From Gottfriedia acidiceleris (GTDB lineage Bacteria > Bacillota > Bacilli > Bacillales > Bacillaceae_G), in NCBI RefSeq assembly GCF_002128425.1, contig NZ_NESS01000002.1, positions 472,660 through 536,659 on the forward strand: a stretch of 64,000 bases of DNA, read 5' to 3'. Made by a program: the position numbers and the translations under genes. The notes under the pieces were generated by a model. That model was not told the DNA's origin, did not search any database, and saw nothing but the letters and a program-made list of their open reading frames with translations. This document shows positions 20,175-29,759 of the stretch, piece by piece. The first letter of the stretch is position 1. Each line of letters starts with the position of its first letter.

Positions 20175-21636
20175 TTTGAGTCACCTGCATTTCGATTTGT
20201 TTAATTAGCTCAGCTCGTGCAATCTTTCCACTAGTCGTATACGGCATTTCATCTTGAAAAAACCATTTACGAGGTATTTTATAAGCAGATAAGTGTGTCT
20301 TACAAAATCTTTTTAACTCAAAAGAATTACATCTACCTTTAATGACTGCCGCAACAATTTGACCCCAATATGGGTTTGAAAGACCAACGACTGCAACTTC
20401 CTCAACATCCGGATGAAGAGAAATAACTTTTTCGATTTCTTCAGAAAATATATTAATACCACCGTATAGAATCATATTTTTTTCCCGTCCGTTAATTGTT
20501 AAAAAGCCGTCTTCATCAATAAAACCCATATCATGAACAGTAGCCCAGTCATCATCATCCTGTATTGAATGAATAGTTCTTTCATTTTCTTCAAAGTAGC
20601 CATTGATTAAATATTTACTTCTCACATATATTTTTCCAGTTTCATTCGCCTTAGCTAGCTCTTGATCTGGTCGACGAATTTGTATCTCCACACCATAACA
20701 AGGTTTTCCGACGGTTTTTGCCTTATGAACACCATCTTGATCAGACAAAACGGTAATGAAGCTAAGTTCACTTGCGCCAAAGAATTCGTAGATCGTCATC
20801 GCAGGAAACAAATGGCGAAATTCTATTTTGGATTTTTCGGTCCATTTTGCACCGGACGAAAGGATTTTCATCGCTTGATCGACTTGAATTCCTTCTTTTA
20901 TTAATGCTTCAATCATTGTCGGAACAACAAAAATTGTCGTAATAGGAAACGTATTGATTCGTGATAGTACGTTTAAAGGAGAAAACTTTTCTAAAAGAAT
21001 CACTGTTCCTCCTAAATATAAAGTACTAATGGCACCATATAGAAAATGAGAATGGATTAAAGCTCCTGGAATAAGAATTTGATCCGATTCATCTAATCCA
21101 AAATCAAAGCGATTGCAATCAAAACTAGCAACCCATGAATCTTGAGAGCGGATAAATGCTTTCGGATTCCCGGTTGTACCTGATGTAAATCCTACATAGA
21201 AAGGTAGGTCCTCATTTATTTCCATTGAAGATAAGGAATCAAATTGAACAATTTCTTGTAAGCTATCATCTAAAACCTTAACATTTGGTATGATCGATTC
21301 AATCTTATTGTAAATTTCTCTTGTTGTAACAATAATGGAAGGATTCGAAAGCTTTACTCTTTTTTCTAAATCAGCTAAATTCCATTTCATATCATATGGA
21401 ACAGCAATCCAACCCGCTTTAGAAGCTCCTGCGAACATCTGTAAGAACGAGATCCCATTCGGCAAAAGGATACCAATTGTTTTCGTATTTGATCGATGAG
21501 AGAGTAACCAATTCGCTGTTTGATTGATTAAATGATTCCATTCTTTATAACTGATTTGTTTATTACTTGTATGTATCGCAATTTTGTCAGGCGATATTGA
21601 AGCGTTTTTCTTATAGGTTTCTGTAATATTTGCCAT
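20170..21636 (-). CDS. yhfT: Acyl-CoA synthetase YhfT
   Basis: A 488-residue ANL-superfamily ligase that activates a carboxylic acid as AMP ester and transfers it to CoA. It carries the P-loop VGFTSGTTGNPKAF, the A5-like FFGASELSF, the hinge region GREKNMILYGGINIFSEEIE, and the catalytic lysine in TTSGKIARAEL. GAGGTGATTTAAA precedes the ATG. It is second in the bioY-yhfT-yhfS operon. Co-regulation with biotin uptake suggests a role in making or recovering a biotin precursor such as pimeloyl-CoA; that role is inference from the known BirA regulon. Its stop overlaps the apparent start of yhfS by one or two bases. Confidence 0.88.
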   Translation of the reverse strand: MANITETYKKNASISPDKIAIHTSNKQISYKEWNHLINQTANWLLSHRSNTKTIGILLPNGISFLQMFAGASKAGWIAVPYDMKWNLADLEKRVKLSNPSIIVTTREIYNKIESIIPNVKVLDDSLQEIVQFDSLSSMEINEDLPFYVGFTSGTTGNPKAFIRSQDSWVASFDCNRFDFGLDESDQILIPGALIHSHFLYGAISTLYLGGTVILLEKFSPLNVLSRINTFPITTIFVVPTMIEALIKEGIQVDQAMKILSSGAKWTEKSKIEFRHLFPAMTIYEFFGASELSFITVLSDQDGVHKAKTVGKPCYGVEIQIRRPDQELAKANETGKIYVRSKYLINGYFEENERTIHSIQDDDDWATVHDMGFIDEDGFLTINGREKNMILYGGINIFSEEIEKVISLHPDVEEVAVVGLSNPYWGQIVAAVIKGRCNSFELKRFCKTHLSAYKIPRKWFFQDEMPYTTSGKIARAELIKQIEMQVTQN

Positions 21637-21653
21637 TTTAAATCACCTCTATA

Positions 21654-21682
21654 AAAAAGAGACACAACAAGAGTGTCCCATA
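21654..21682 (-). terminator. Terminator or attenuator between bioY and yhfT
   Basis: On the minus strand GGGACAC-TCTTGTT-GTGTCTC is followed by TTTTTTATA, 8 bases after the bioY stop. It would let bioY be expressed more strongly than the enzymes. Confidence 0.75.
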
Positions 21683-21686
21683 AGAT

Positions 21687-22265
21687 TTACATATTTTTTG
21701 CTGATTCGTTTGAATAGTTTGTTGTCAATGAGCTTGAAAAGACTGGATGCTTTCTTAGTCTGTAAACTAAAATTGATGCAAGGATTGCTTTTAGCACATC
21801 TCCTGGAATATAAACTAAACTTAATTTAACCGCTGTTAAAACAGGAATATTCATGATCATTGCTTGAATAGGGATACCGATTAAATAGATTAATAGAATA
21901 CCAACAGTTAAATTAATTAATAAAACATGTTTTAATTTTAACGTTTTAAAACGTGATAATAAATAACCAATTACAAAAGCCGTAATAGGCCATGAAATTA
22001 AATAGCCAACACTTGGACCTGCAAATACACTAAAACCACCACGTCCACCAGATAAAAGAGGCATTCCAACAGCAACTAGTAATAAAAAGACTGATTGGCT
22101 TAGTGCACCTAATCTTGCACCTAACACTCCACCAGTAAGAAGAACACCAAGTGTTTGTAATGTAATAGGAACTGGTGTAAAGGATAACATAATCGGAGGA
22201 ACTTGTCCAAGGACACCCATAACTGCTGCAAACATTGCTACAAATGTAATTTCTTTGATCTTCAT
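21687..22265 (-). CDS. bioY: Biotin transporter BioY (ECF S-component)
   Basis: A 192-residue membrane protein with six hydrophobic helices. Family motifs are FTPVPITLQTLGVLLTGGVLG after the first segment and GGRGGFSVFAGPSVGYLISW. It binds biotin and docks on the shared EcfAAT energising module, which is not in this window. AGGAGAATTAAA precedes the ATG. A large palindrome typical of BirA control overlaps its promoter. Corresponds to bioY2/yhfU of B. subtilis by gene order. Confidence 0.93.
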   Translation of the reverse strand: MKIKEITFVAMFAAVMGVLGQVPPIMLSFTPVPITLQTLGVLLTGGVLGARLGALSQSVFLLLVAVGMPLLSGGRGGFSVFAGPSVGYLISWPITAFVIGYLLSRFKTLKLKHVLLINLTVGILLIYLIGIPIQAMIMNIPVLTAVKLSLVYIPGDVLKAILASILVYRLRKHPVFSSSLTTNYSNESAKNM

Positions 22266-22323
22266 TTTAATTCTCCTAATGTCAATTTTCTGATAACAAT
22301 TATCATATTAATGAAACTTGAAT

Positions 22324-22360
22324 TATATGTCAACTAAATATTTATTTTAGTTGACATATA
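22324..22360. promoter_or_regulatory. BirA operator overlapping the bioY promoter
   Basis: Perfect inverted repeat with 15-base arms 22324-22338 and 22346-22360 (core ATGTCAACT / AGTTGACAT) and a 7-base spacer. On the minus strand TTGACA (22333-22328) inside the left arm and TAATAT 17 bases further (22310-22305) form the bioY promoter, so bound BirA-biotinyl-AMP would block the -35. Confidence 0.8.
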
Positions 22361-22384
22361 TTATTTTAAGATAGAAAACTTGAA

Positions 22385-22599
22385 AAATTAAAGAGGGAAG
22401 ATATAAGGCTAGAGTAGGGATGGTAAGATTTTATAGATGGATAGACTAGTTTAATTTAATAATTTTAAAAGTTTATGATGGAGGTCATTCATGCGGAAAA
22501 TAGGAATGACTCAAGCAACTTTCTAATATTTTAAGTCATTGAAGAAAGTACTTAAATTAAATAAGAGATAAAACTCAATCTAATTCGATTTAATCAAAT
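22385..22599. other. Intergenic stretch, nothing identified
   Basis: AT-rich non-coding sequence between the bioY promoter and the DUF3900 terminator. The only coding-like item is an 11-codon plus-strand frame at about 22491 behind GATGGAGG, too short to call. Confidence 0.5.
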
Positions 22600-22631
22600 C
22601 AAAAAAGAGCCGAACAGGGCTCTTTTATTTT
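22600..22631 (-). terminator. Terminator of the DUF3900 gene
   Basis: AAAAGAGCC-CTGTTC-GGCTCTTTTTT on the minus strand, overlapping the end of the gene. Confidence 0.85.
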
Positions 22632-23683
22632 TGTCTTATTTTTTCAATCACATCTTGGATTTCATCCGGCTTCAAAAACTCGATCGGAGAAAATCCCTTC
22701 TCAAATTGTAATGTATCAGCTTCTAAAATAACGACATATCGTCCATTTACTTTTGCAATATGGAGATTATCACCAAAATCAGCTAGCAATCCTTTTACGG
22801 AAAAGTGATCCGCTTTAAAAGATAATTCAATTTCTGGTGTATGTTCGACGATTTGTGCCGTTGCTTCGATTACTTCATTTGGTGTAAAATGCTCTTGGAT
22901 TTCACGTTTAGGACTTGCTGCCCATACTTCCATAGCTGCATCGAATTGTTGTCTTTCCACACTTTCTTCTTCAAAAACGTCTTCAATTTTGTCATAAACC
23001 ATTTCCATTACTTGAGATTTGACAATTTCAGGCATCGATTCAGAATAGGAAACAAATTTTAAAAAGTCCTCAAAATATCTTGCATGAGAGGCTTGGTGGA
23101 TTTTTAATTCACTCTCGGAAATCATCCCTAATTCTTCCATATAAGGGTATTGAATCGATTTCATATTTTTTGTTGTAATCGCCATTTCAACTGTTTTAAT
23201 GAGAGTAGATTCATCTGAAATGGAAGCTACTTTTGGTTCAAAATCGCATTTTAGTACAAATAAAAAAGGATCATCAAAATATTTTCTTAGTTTCGCTTGA
23301 ATAACTAAAAATGCTCCTCCGCGAACTGCACTTGTATCAATATAATTAATGACTAAGGTCTCATTTTCAGCTTTAAAATCTTCAATTGATTTTGCACCAC
23401 GTATTCGCTGGAATAAATTATAATTTGGATTAGAGTCTAAAGAGTGGCCTTCTTCGACGATAAAGTGACCTAATTTCGTAGGTACAGAATCAGATTTTGG
23501 ATGTCTTTCAACTTTTCGATTTACGATTCTTTCAAGTTCACCTTCTAAAAAGCCTTTCAATGCGCTTTCTTCAAACATTGATTCGTCTAATGTTTGAAAA
23601 TGTTTATATCGTTTATCTGATTGTTCACCTTTACCCTCAACCGTAACAACATAAAACGATAAATATGTAATTTCAAAATCCAT
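22625..23683 (-). CDS. DUF3900-family protein
   Basis: A 352-residue acidic cytosolic protein with no membrane segment. The sequence resembles a conserved Bacillaceae family of unknown function annotated DUF3900, and its organisation (N-terminal beta-rich part, central helical part QVMEMVYDKIEDVFEEESVERQQFD, C-terminal part ending EIQDVIEKIRQK) recalls nucleoid-associated NdpA-like proteins. I assign the family from memory of conserved stretches and not from a search. It is monocistronic, and divergent from the candidate short transcript at 23.86 kb. Confidence 0.6.
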   Translation of the reverse strand: MDFEITYLSFYVVTVEGKGEQSDKRYKHFQTLDESMFEESALKGFLEGELERIVNRKVERHPKSDSVPTKLGHFIVEEGHSLDSNPNYNLFQRIRGAKSIEDFKAENETLVINYIDTSAVRGGAFLVIQAKLRKYFDDPFLFVLKCDFEPKVASISDESTLIKTVEMAITTKNMKSIQYPYMEELGMISESELKIHQASHARYFEDFLKFVSYSESMPEIVKSQVMEMVYDKIEDVFEEESVERQQFDAAMEVWAASPKREIQEHFTPNEVIEATAQIVEHTPEIELSFKADHFSVKGLLADFGDNLHIAKVNGRYVVILEADTLQFEKGFSPIEFLKPDEIQDVIEKIRQK

Positions 23684-23825
23684 CCAATCACCTTTTCCTA
23701 TTTTTCTGTATTTAAGTATATGGATGAGGATAAGCTTTAGTCAATCATAAACAAAACAAGTTTTTTGCTAAATTTACATAAAAATTATCATAAAATAGAA
23801 ATTTTACAGTTATGAGACAAATTCA

Positions 23826-23915
23826 TTACACACTATGATAAAAAAAGGATATAATTAAATGTGGAACCAATAAAATTTAAAGTACTTGGATGTGGGAATA
23901 TCACATCTTTTTTTT
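23826..23915 (+). ncRNA. Candidate short transcript (promoter plus terminator)
   Basis: TTACAC-N18-TATAAT (23826-23855) is followed 33 bases later by GATGTG-GGAATAT-CACATC and eight T residues (23889-23915). A transcript of about 55 bases would result, with no ORF. It could be a small RNA or a terminated leader for the EamA gene, whose start is 130 bases further on. Confidence 0.4.
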
Positions 23916-24048
23916 ACGTTAAGTGAGTATAAATTGGCAGCAATGAAGTGAATTCGACGTAGTCGCGTAATTCTAGCAATTAAGTATAAGTGAAACTTCA
24001 CTGCCTTCTTTACTAGCAATTTTATGGTACCAACTATATGGAGAGGGG

Positions 24049-24969
24049 ATGAGAGACCTGAGAATAGATAGAATAGCTACATTCTCATTAATTATCGTAA
24101 CATTACTTTGGGGCACGACATTTGTAGTAGTCCAAAATGCGATTGCATACGTTGAACCGTTTGCATTTAACGCATTTCGATTTATCCTCGCAACTTTAGT
24201 CCTTTTGCCATTTTTAGTAAAAAGAAAACAAAAAATGAAATTAACGCTTAAACAAATCGTTATTACTAGTGGTATTGGATTCATGTTGTTTTTAGGGTAT
24301 TTACTTCAAACATTTGGATTGAAGTATACAGCATCATCAAAATCAGGTTTTATTACTGGTCTATGTGTTGTATTAGTACCTGTTCTTTTATACTTAGTCT
24401 ATAAAGAACGGTCAAACTGGTCTACCGTAATCGCTTGTTTAATTGCATTACTAGGACTAAGCTTTTTAACTTTAGGTGATTCATTTTCTGTAAACCTAGG
24501 AGATGTACTAACATTATTTGGGGCAATTGCATTTGCATTCCATATTATCTTATCAGGAAAATATACAAAGCAAATGGATCCGCTCACCTTTACAACGATT
24601 CAACTAGCAACAGTTGGAATTAGTAGTACGATTTTCTCGCTAATTTTTGAAGATACGACCGTTTCATTTTCAAAAGAACTTTGGATCAATCCGACATTCA
24701 TTTTTGCAGTGGTTATCACAGCAGTATTCTGTACGAGTATCGCATTTTGGGTTCAAATGTTTGCTCAACAACACATTTCTTCTACGAAAGCAGCATTAAT
24801 TTTTATTTTTGAACCTGTTTTTGCCGCAATTACTGCAGTCATTTTTGCAAATGAAACATTATCAATCCAAACAATTATCGGTGGTACTTTTATTGTAGGC
24901 GGTATGCTTCTATCTGAAGTTCCTTTACCCAAGAGACGAACTAAAGAAGTAAAAAATGAAGCAATATAG
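24049..24969 (+). CDS. EamA-family (DMT) transporter
   Basis: A 306-residue protein with ten predicted helices in two EamA repeats. The first repeat begins LIIVTLLWGTTFVVVQNAI, and the second contains LGDVLTLFGAIAFAFHIILSG. Signature residues at the repeat ends (SSKSGFITGL, STKAALIFIFEPVFAAI) match drug/metabolite exporters of the RhaT/YdcZ group. The ribosome-binding site GGAGAGGGG directly abuts the ATG, unusually close; a CTG nine bases later is possible. Substrate unknown. Confidence 0.85.
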   Translation: MRDLRIDRIATFSLIIVTLLWGTTFVVVQNAIAYVEPFAFNAFRFILATLVLLPFLVKRKQKMKLTLKQIVITSGIGFMLFLGYLLQTFGLKYTASSKSGFITGLCVVLVPVLLYLVYKERSNWSTVIACLIALLGLSFLTLGDSFSVNLGDVLTLFGAIAFAFHIILSGKYTKQMDPLTFTTIQLATVGISSTIFSLIFEDTTVSFSKELWINPTFIFAVVITAVFCTSIAFWVQMFAQQHISSTKAALIFIFEPVFAAITAVIFANETLSIQTIIGGTFIVGGMLLSEVPLPKRRTKEVKNEAI

Positions 24970-25010
24970 CAAGAAATGTAAGAAATTTTAAAAAATGGGT
25001 AGTATACACA

Positions 25011-25039
25011 TTGACAGATAGTATTTGTTCACGTATTAT
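25011..25039 (+). promoter_or_regulatory. Sigma-A promoter of the proS T-box leader
   Basis: Perfect TTGACA, 17-base spacer, TATTAT. It starts a leader of about 360 bases ahead of proS. Confidence 0.75.
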
Positions 25040-25089
25040 AGCTTTAAATTAATATATGACTTAGAAAAGGAATAGTAAGTTTATTAGCT

Positions 25090-25380
25090 TTTTTAGAGAG
25101 GGAATGGTCGGTGCAAATTCCTAAAGCAAGTATTCTGAACCAGCCTTGGAGTCTCTGTACCGAACTAAAAGTAGGCTACAGCGGTTTTCCCGTTAAAGAT
25201 GTTAAGAGATTATGTAGATTTTTACATAATAAGTAGGGTGGTAACGCCATGAATGGTCCCTTTTGATCATTCATGGTGTTTTTTGTTTTTTATCCGCTTA
25301 TTTTCGTATTAATAAACATAGTAATTAGGGTGGTAACGCCATGAATGGTCCCTTTAGATTATTCATGGCGTTTTTTGTTA
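25090..25380 (+). promoter_or_regulatory. T-box leader of proS with tandem antiterminator/terminator modules
   Basis: Stem I is recognisable from GGTCGGTGCAAATTCC, GAACCAGCCTTGGAG, AAGTAGG and CGGTTTTCCCGTTA. The T-box core AGGGTGGTAACGCC then occurs twice, at 25235 and 25327. Each is followed by its own ATGAATGGTCCCTTT segment, a CATTCATGG-type terminator hairpin and a T6 run (ending near 25286 and 25378). Only one stem I is present. Uncharged tRNA pairing with the T-box would open the terminators. The specifier for proline is probably CCG at 25160-25162, though CTA at 25165 fits the spacing to AGTAGG almost as well. Confidence 0.9.
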
Positions 25381-25407
25381 TCTAAAAATTGATTAGGAGT
25401 AAAAAAA

Positions 25408-26841
25408 ATGACTACAAAAAAATTTGTTGAAGCGATTACAGATATGGATGTTGATTTTGCACAATGGTACACAGATATCGTAAAAAAAGCAGAATTAGTC
25501 GATTATTCAAGTGTGAAAGGATGTATGATTTTAAGACCTTATGGTTATGCATTATGGGAAAATATCCAAAAAGAATTAGATTTTCAATTTAAACAAACAG
25601 ATCATGAAAATGTATATATGCCATTATTTATCCCTAAATCATTATTACAAAAAGAAGCTGAGCATGTAGAAGGATTTGCTCCTGAAGTTGCATGGGTAAC
25701 ACATGGTGGTCATGATGAATTAGCTGAACCATTAGCAGTTCGTCCTACATCAGAAACACTATTTTGTGAACATTTTTCAAAAACGGTTGAAAGCTATAAT
25801 GACCTACCAAAATTATATAATCAATGGTGCTCAGTTGTTCGTTGGGAAAAAACAACAAGACCATTTTTAAGAACGACTGAATTCTTATGGCAAGAAGGTC
25901 ATACAGCACATGCAACCGCTGAAGAAGCACAAGCTGAAACAATCCAAATGCTAAATGTTTATGCTAATTTCTTAGAAGACTTCCTAGCAATTCCTGTTAT
26001 TAAAGGACAAAAAACAGAAAAAGAAAAATTCGCAGGTGCAAAGGCTACTTATACAATTGAAAGCTTAATGCATGATGGGAAAGCATTACAAAGTGGTACT
26101 TCACATAACTTTGGAGATGGATTTGCGAGAGCATTTGATATTCAATACACAGACAAAAACTCTAAAAGACAATATGTACACCAAACTTCTTGGGGTATGA
26201 CAACAAGAGTAATCGGAGCTTTAATTATGGTTCACGGTGATAACAGCGGACTAGTATTACCTCCAAAAGTTGCACCAACTCAAGTAATGGTCATTCCAAT
26301 TGCTCAACATAAAGAAGGCGTTATCGAAAAGGCAACTGAATTAAAAAACCGAATTTCAAAGATTGCTCGAGTAAAAATTGATACTTCTGATAAAATGCCA
26401 GGCTGGAAATTTAACGAATATGAAATGAAAGGAATTCCAGTTCGTGTTGAGATTGGGCCAAAAGATATTGAAAAGAATCAAGCAGTTTTAGTAAGACGTG
26501 ACACGCGAGAAAAAACGATTGTTTCTTTAGACGCTTTAGAAGAAAATATTACAAAATTACTTGAAGAAATCCAAACATCTCTTTACGAAAAAGCATTAAA
26601 CAATCGTACTGAAAAAACATATGTTGCTACTTCAATGGATGAGCTAAAACAAATCAGTGAAGAAAAACAAGGCTTTATAAAAGCAATGTGGTGTCAAGAT
26701 CTAGCTTGTGAAGAACAAATTAAAGAAGAAGCTGGGTTAACGTCAAGATGTATTCCATTTGAACAAGAACAACTTGCTGATACATGCGTCTGCTGTGGAA
26801 AGAAAACGGATGTAATGGTCTATTGGGGTAAAGCTTACTAA
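25408..26841 (+). CDS. proS: Prolyl-tRNA synthetase, archaeal/eukaryote-like type
   Basis: A class II synthetase of 477 residues that charges tRNA-Pro. Motif 2 ([24 protein letters not shown]) and motif 3 ([16 protein letters not shown]) are intact. The C-terminus has the extra zinc-binding domain of this type (CQDLACEEQ and [11 protein letters not shown], ending WGKAY) and no bacterial-type INS editing insertion. AGGAG lies nine bases before the ATG. A T-box leader links it to proline-tRNA charging. Many Bacillaceae carry this short ProRS beside the long bacterial one, so a second proS elsewhere is likely. Confidence 0.93.
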   Translation: MTTKKFVEAITDMDVDFAQWYTDIVKKAELVDYSSVKGCMILRPYGYALWENIQKELDFQFKQTDHENVYMPLFIPKSLLQKEAEHVEGFAPEVAWVTHGGHDELAEPLAVRPTSETLFCEHFSKTVESYNDLPKLYNQWCSVVRWEKTTRPFLRTTEFLWQEGHTAHATAEEAQAETIQMLNVYANFLEDFLAIPVIKGQKTEKEKFAGAKATYTIESLMHDGKALQSGTSHNFGDGFARAFDIQYTDKNSKRQYVHQTSWGMTTRVIGALIMVHGDNSGLVLPPKVAPTQVMVIPIAQHKEGVIEKATELKNRISKIARVKIDTSDKMPGWKFNEYEMKGIPVRVEIGPKDIEKNQAVLVRRDTREKTIVSLDALEENITKLLEEIQTSLYEKALNNRTEKTYVATSMDELKQISEEKQGFIKAMWCQDLACEEQIKEEAGLTSRCIPFEQEQLADTCVCCGKKTDVMVYWGKAY

Positions 26842-26879
26842 TATAATATCAATCTAAATAAAACGAAAAAGGTGAACGA

Positions 26880-27239
26880 ATGATGGAAAGCTTAAATTTT
26901 TTAAAAGAGCATCTTTGTATGTTAGAAGAAAAATTACTTAAACCAGAAATTCGCACCTCACAAATTGAACTAAAAAATCTACTAGCCGATGAATTTTTTG
27001 AATTCGGGAGTTCAGGTAGAGTTTTATATAAAGATGAACAATTAGACAATGGAATCGGAATCGTAAAAATGACATTAAGTGATTTTGAAATTCATCCATT
27101 ATCAAATGAAATTACATTCGTTACCTATCGGATTTTTAATGAAATAAAAAAACAACATACTTTACGTAGTTCCATATGGAAGTTTAAAGATGGTCACTGG
27201 AAAATGTATTTTCACCAGGGCACACCAACAGAGTTTTAG
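26880..27239 (+). CDS. DUF4440/SnoaL-like small protein
   Basis: A 119-residue protein with the NTF2-like cone fold pattern: an N-terminal helix LKEHLCMLEEKLLKPEIRTS, the signature LLADEFFEFGSSGRVL, and a C-terminal RSSIWKFKDGHWKMYFHQGTP. These proteins bind small ligands or act as minor enzymes; no catalytic residues can be assigned. Two ATGs (26880, 26883) follow AAAGGTG and either may be used. It lies 38 bases behind proS and may be co-transcribed. Confidence 0.8.
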   Translation: MMESLNFLKEHLCMLEEKLLKPEIRTSQIELKNLLADEFFEFGSSGRVLYKDEQLDNGIGIVKMTLSDFEIHPLSNEITFVTYRIFNEIKKQHTLRSSIWKFKDGHWKMYFHQGTPTEF

Positions 27240-27255
27240 GTAAAAGAATAAAAAG

Positions 27256-27306
27256 AACTAACAAAAGAACACAAATCCTTCGATGATTAGTGTTCTTTTG
27301 TTAGTT
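27256..27306. terminator. Long hairpin after the DUF4440 gene
   Basis: Perfect 17-base arms (AACTAACAAAAGAACAC and its complement) around a 17-base loop. The following sequence is only moderately T-rich, so it may act as terminator or mRNA-stabilising hairpin. Confidence 0.65.
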
Positions 27307-27387
27307 AGATTATTTAATAATACAATTTCAATTCATTTTCAAATATATGGTAAGATAATGTAAGAATGATTAGGTAAGGAGAACAAA

Positions 27388-27618
27388 ATGTATTTAACAA
27401 TTAAAGAAACAGCGGAATACTTAGATCTTGATGAATCTTATATTAAACAATTAATTCAAGTAAAAAAAATAAGAGCAGTCCATGACGGTGAACAATATTT
27501 AATCTACAAAGAGCAATTTAATAATCATTTAGAACAAATGGAAAAAGCAAAAAAAATGATTGCTGATTACTATAACGAACCAATTCCTGAAGACCCAGAT
27601 GTAAAGGACGAAGATTAA
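27388..27618 (+). CDS. Excisionase-like helix-turn-helix protein
   Basis: A 76-residue protein with an N-terminal HTH_17/MerR-like DNA-binding fold (MYLTIKETAEYLDLDESYI, IRAVHDGEQYLIYKEQF) and an acidic C-terminal tail. AAGGAG is nine bases upstream. No integrase accompanies it, so it is probably a chromosomal regulator of a kind common in Bacillus, not phage Xis. It is convergent with the SASP gene across a shared terminator. Confidence 0.75.
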   Translation: MYLTIKETAEYLDLDESYIKQLIQVKKIRAVHDGEQYLIYKEQFNNHLEQMEKAKKMIADYYNEPIPEDPDVKDED

Positions 27619-27621
27619 AAT

Positions 27622-27677
27622 AAAATCAGATTGTAAGAGGTTGCTAAAATAAGTTACTTCTTACAATCTGATTTTTT
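27622..27677. terminator. Strong bidirectional terminator
   Basis: AAAATCAGATTGTAAG and CTTACAATCTGATTTT form a 16-base stem with tracts on both sides, between two convergent genes. Confidence 0.9.
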
Positions 27678-27698
27678 CTATTTAGATCAAAAAAATAA

Positions 27699-27950
27699 TC
27701 AACGTTTATTCAAATTCTCCTGCGCCATTCTCACTAACTCTTTCACCATATTCCCACCGATCCGGCCACCAACTTTACCGTTTTCATGAGACGTTAAATT
27801 GCCATTATATCCTTTCGTTAAAGGAACTCCTACTTCCTCAGCAGCTTCGAATTTAGCATCTTCAGGACTAGATGCATGCATTACTTTAGCTTTTAAAGCA
27901 TCTAGTGCTTTTCTAGATTCAGGAACTAAGATTTTATTTTTTCTACTCAT
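27699..27950 (-). CDS. Alpha/beta-type small acid-soluble spore protein
   Basis: An 83-residue SASP that coats spore DNA and protects it from UV and heat. Both conserved blocks are present: the germination-protease site region DAKFEAAEEVGVPL and the DNA-binding block NGNLTSHENGKVGGRIGGNMVKEL. It is longer than the usual 60-70 residues because of an N-terminal extension (MSRKNKILVPESRKALDALK). AAAGGAG is eight bases from ATG 27950; a GTG nine bases earlier overlaps that site. Expression is expected in the forespore under sigma G, although I cannot identify the promoter. It shows that the organism sporulates. Confidence 0.93.
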   Translation of the reverse strand: MSRKNKILVPESRKALDALKAKVMHASSPEDAKFEAAEEVGVPLTKGYNGNLTSHENGKVGGRIGGNMVKELVRMAQENLNKR

Positions 27951-28081
27951 CAAACCCACTCCTTTTAGTCGTAGATTTCCCGTTTATTGATTTTTTTAAT
28001 TATGGAAATAATTGCTATAAAATAGGGAATGTTACATAATGAAGACATGTGTTGATCAATACATATAAAAGGAGAATGATG

Positions 28082-28489
28082 ATGAAATCTTTTAATGTTA
28101 CTTTTCACAAAGAAGATAATGTAGATAATATGTTAATCCAAAAACTGAATGACGAGGAATACCATAAGTCAACTGAAGGTGGAACTAGACATTTATTTGA
28201 AATCGATACGAATATAGGCTTTTTTGTGTTTCTAGATTCAGAAGATAATGATGGAAATGTATCACATTTAGTCCTTCAATATAATGAAGAAGATGAAGAT
28301 CCAGTTGCTTGCTATTCATTTGCAATGAAAGATTTTTATGAATTCATGGCTTTATATTTAAATGATCTTGAATTCGTTGATGAAACTGCTGAAGAAGATG
28401 AAGTTGAACTGGATGCTTCTAGTTCAATCCATCATTTAGTTCATCTATTATTCCATGTAATTGAAGAAGGCGAAGATCTAGAAGTATAA
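28082..28489 (+). CDS. Acidic hypothetical protein
   Basis: A 135-residue, strongly acidic protein (MKSFNVTFHKEDNVDN start; runs of Asp and Glu at about 65-80 and 105-120) with no membrane segment. Three ATGs in a row follow AAAGGAG; the third has the best spacing. I know similar uncharacterised cytosolic proteins from Bacillus but cannot name a domain. It is monocistronic, with a terminator 125 bases after the stop. Confidence 0.65.
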   Translation: MKSFNVTFHKEDNVDNMLIQKLNDEEYHKSTEGGTRHLFEIDTNIGFFVFLDSEDNDGNVSHLVLQYNEEDEDPVACYSFAMKDFYEFMALYLNDLEFVDETAEEDEVELDASSSIHHLVHLLFHVIEEGEDLEV

Positions 28490-28612
28490 ACTTCCATTTA
28501 AATGTATTTTCTTCCAAAAAATGCCGAGTTTATATGTTTAAAAATGGATATTTATGCAAAATATGGAAGTTTCACTAATTTGTTTTGGTCATTAATTTAA
28601 GACAGTAATTTC

Positions 28613-28640
28613 AAAAAGCTCTTGATAAAATATCAGGAGC
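28613..28640 (+). terminator. Intrinsic terminator
   Basis: AAAAAGCTCTTGATA-AAA-TATCAGGAGCTTTTTTT hairpin, downstream of the acidic hypothetical gene. Confidence 0.85.
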
Positions 28641-28764
28641 TTTTTTTATTTTAAAGATTCTATTCTATCTATCATAAATAACTTTCGACTCAATAGAATT
28701 TATACAAGGATATTTCCAGAGGAGCTTGACTAAAAAAATAAAAGTAGAATAGGAGTCGATCATA

Positions 28765-29670
28765 TTGAACCTGCCGCAGTCTGTATGTATAAAAGAAATT
28801 GGACCTCGTATTAATTTTCAATATGGATCACAATTATCTATTGAGCAAAAATTACAATGGATTAACTATCTTATTGATAGCGGATTAAATCACATCGAAG
28901 TTGCGACATTAATGAATTTTCCGAACCAACAACAGTTTAAAGAAGCTACGGAATTAGTATTGAAGCTAAAAAGAGATCATAACTTAACGTATGGAGTATT
29001 AGTACCGAATAAGAGAAGCTTAATGAGAGCTTTTGTCGTAGATGCAGATGAAATCAACTTTTTTATATCAGCAAGTGAAGCATATAATTTTAAAATTAAA
29101 AATTGCTCGATCAAGCAAACACTGAAAGATATAAAGCAGATGACTACAGTAACAAAAGATTATGAAAAGACTACGCGTGCTTATATTACATCGGTATTTG
29201 GATGTCAGGATGAAAAAGTAGGACATCAAAAAGCAATCGACTTGGCATCGCAATTATTAGATGATGGTGTGGAGGAGCTATCATTTGTTGATACTGCGGG
29301 AAAAGTAACGCCTCTTCAAGTTAAATTATTTTTGGAAGATTTATTAATAAAAATTCCAAAAGAGCGTTGCTCAATGCAATTTTATAATACTTTTAGGAAT
29401 GGAATTTCGAATATATTTACCTCACTTTCGTATGGGATTGAGCGGTTTGAGTCATCAAATGGTGGGCTCGGAGGTTGTTTTCCATCTGCTGAACAAAATA
29501 GAATGATTGAAACGGAAGATTTAATTGCCTTTTTACATAAACTTGATATTCATACTGGGATTAATGAAGTAAAACTATTAGACGCTACAAACTATATTTC
29601 AAAGCAATTAAACGAAGAGCCTACTAGTAAGTTATTTACAAGATTACCATCCAAAAAGCATCTTACATGA
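28765..29670 (+). CDS. HMG-CoA-lyase-like protein lacking the metal site
   Basis: A 301-residue TIM-barrel protein clearly homologous to HMG-CoA lyase (YngG/MvaB): GPR near the N-terminus, GLNHIEVATLMNFP, TYGVLVPNKRSL, FFISASEA, TTRAYITSVFGC, ELSFVDTAGKVTP, GGLGGC and EDLIAFLHKLDIHTGI. The residues that bind the divalent metal are changed: GPRD is GPRI, and the HxHD of the LHFHDT motif reads MQFYNT. The loop Cys of GGLGGC is kept. I therefore expect no normal lyase activity. TTG start nine bases behind AGGAG. Other residues are well conserved, so the protein is probably maintained for another role. Confidence 0.85.
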   Translation: MNLPQSVCIKEIGPRINFQYGSQLSIEQKLQWINYLIDSGLNHIEVATLMNFPNQQQFKEATELVLKLKRDHNLTYGVLVPNKRSLMRAFVVDADEINFFISASEAYNFKIKNCSIKQTLKDIKQMTTVTKDYEKTTRAYITSVFGCQDEKVGHQKAIDLASQLLDDGVEELSFVDTAGKVTPLQVKLFLEDLLIKIPKERCSMQFYNTFRNGISNIFTSLSYGIERFESSNGGLGGCFPSAEQNRMIETEDLIAFLHKLDIHTGINEVKLLDATNYISKQLNEEPTSKLFTRLPSKKHLT

Positions 29671-29759
29671 TGCTTTTTTATATTGTTTTTAATAATTTGG
29701 ACAAGAATTGAATTTTAATTGCATATAATTTACTAATTTGAATGAAAGGAGCATTGATT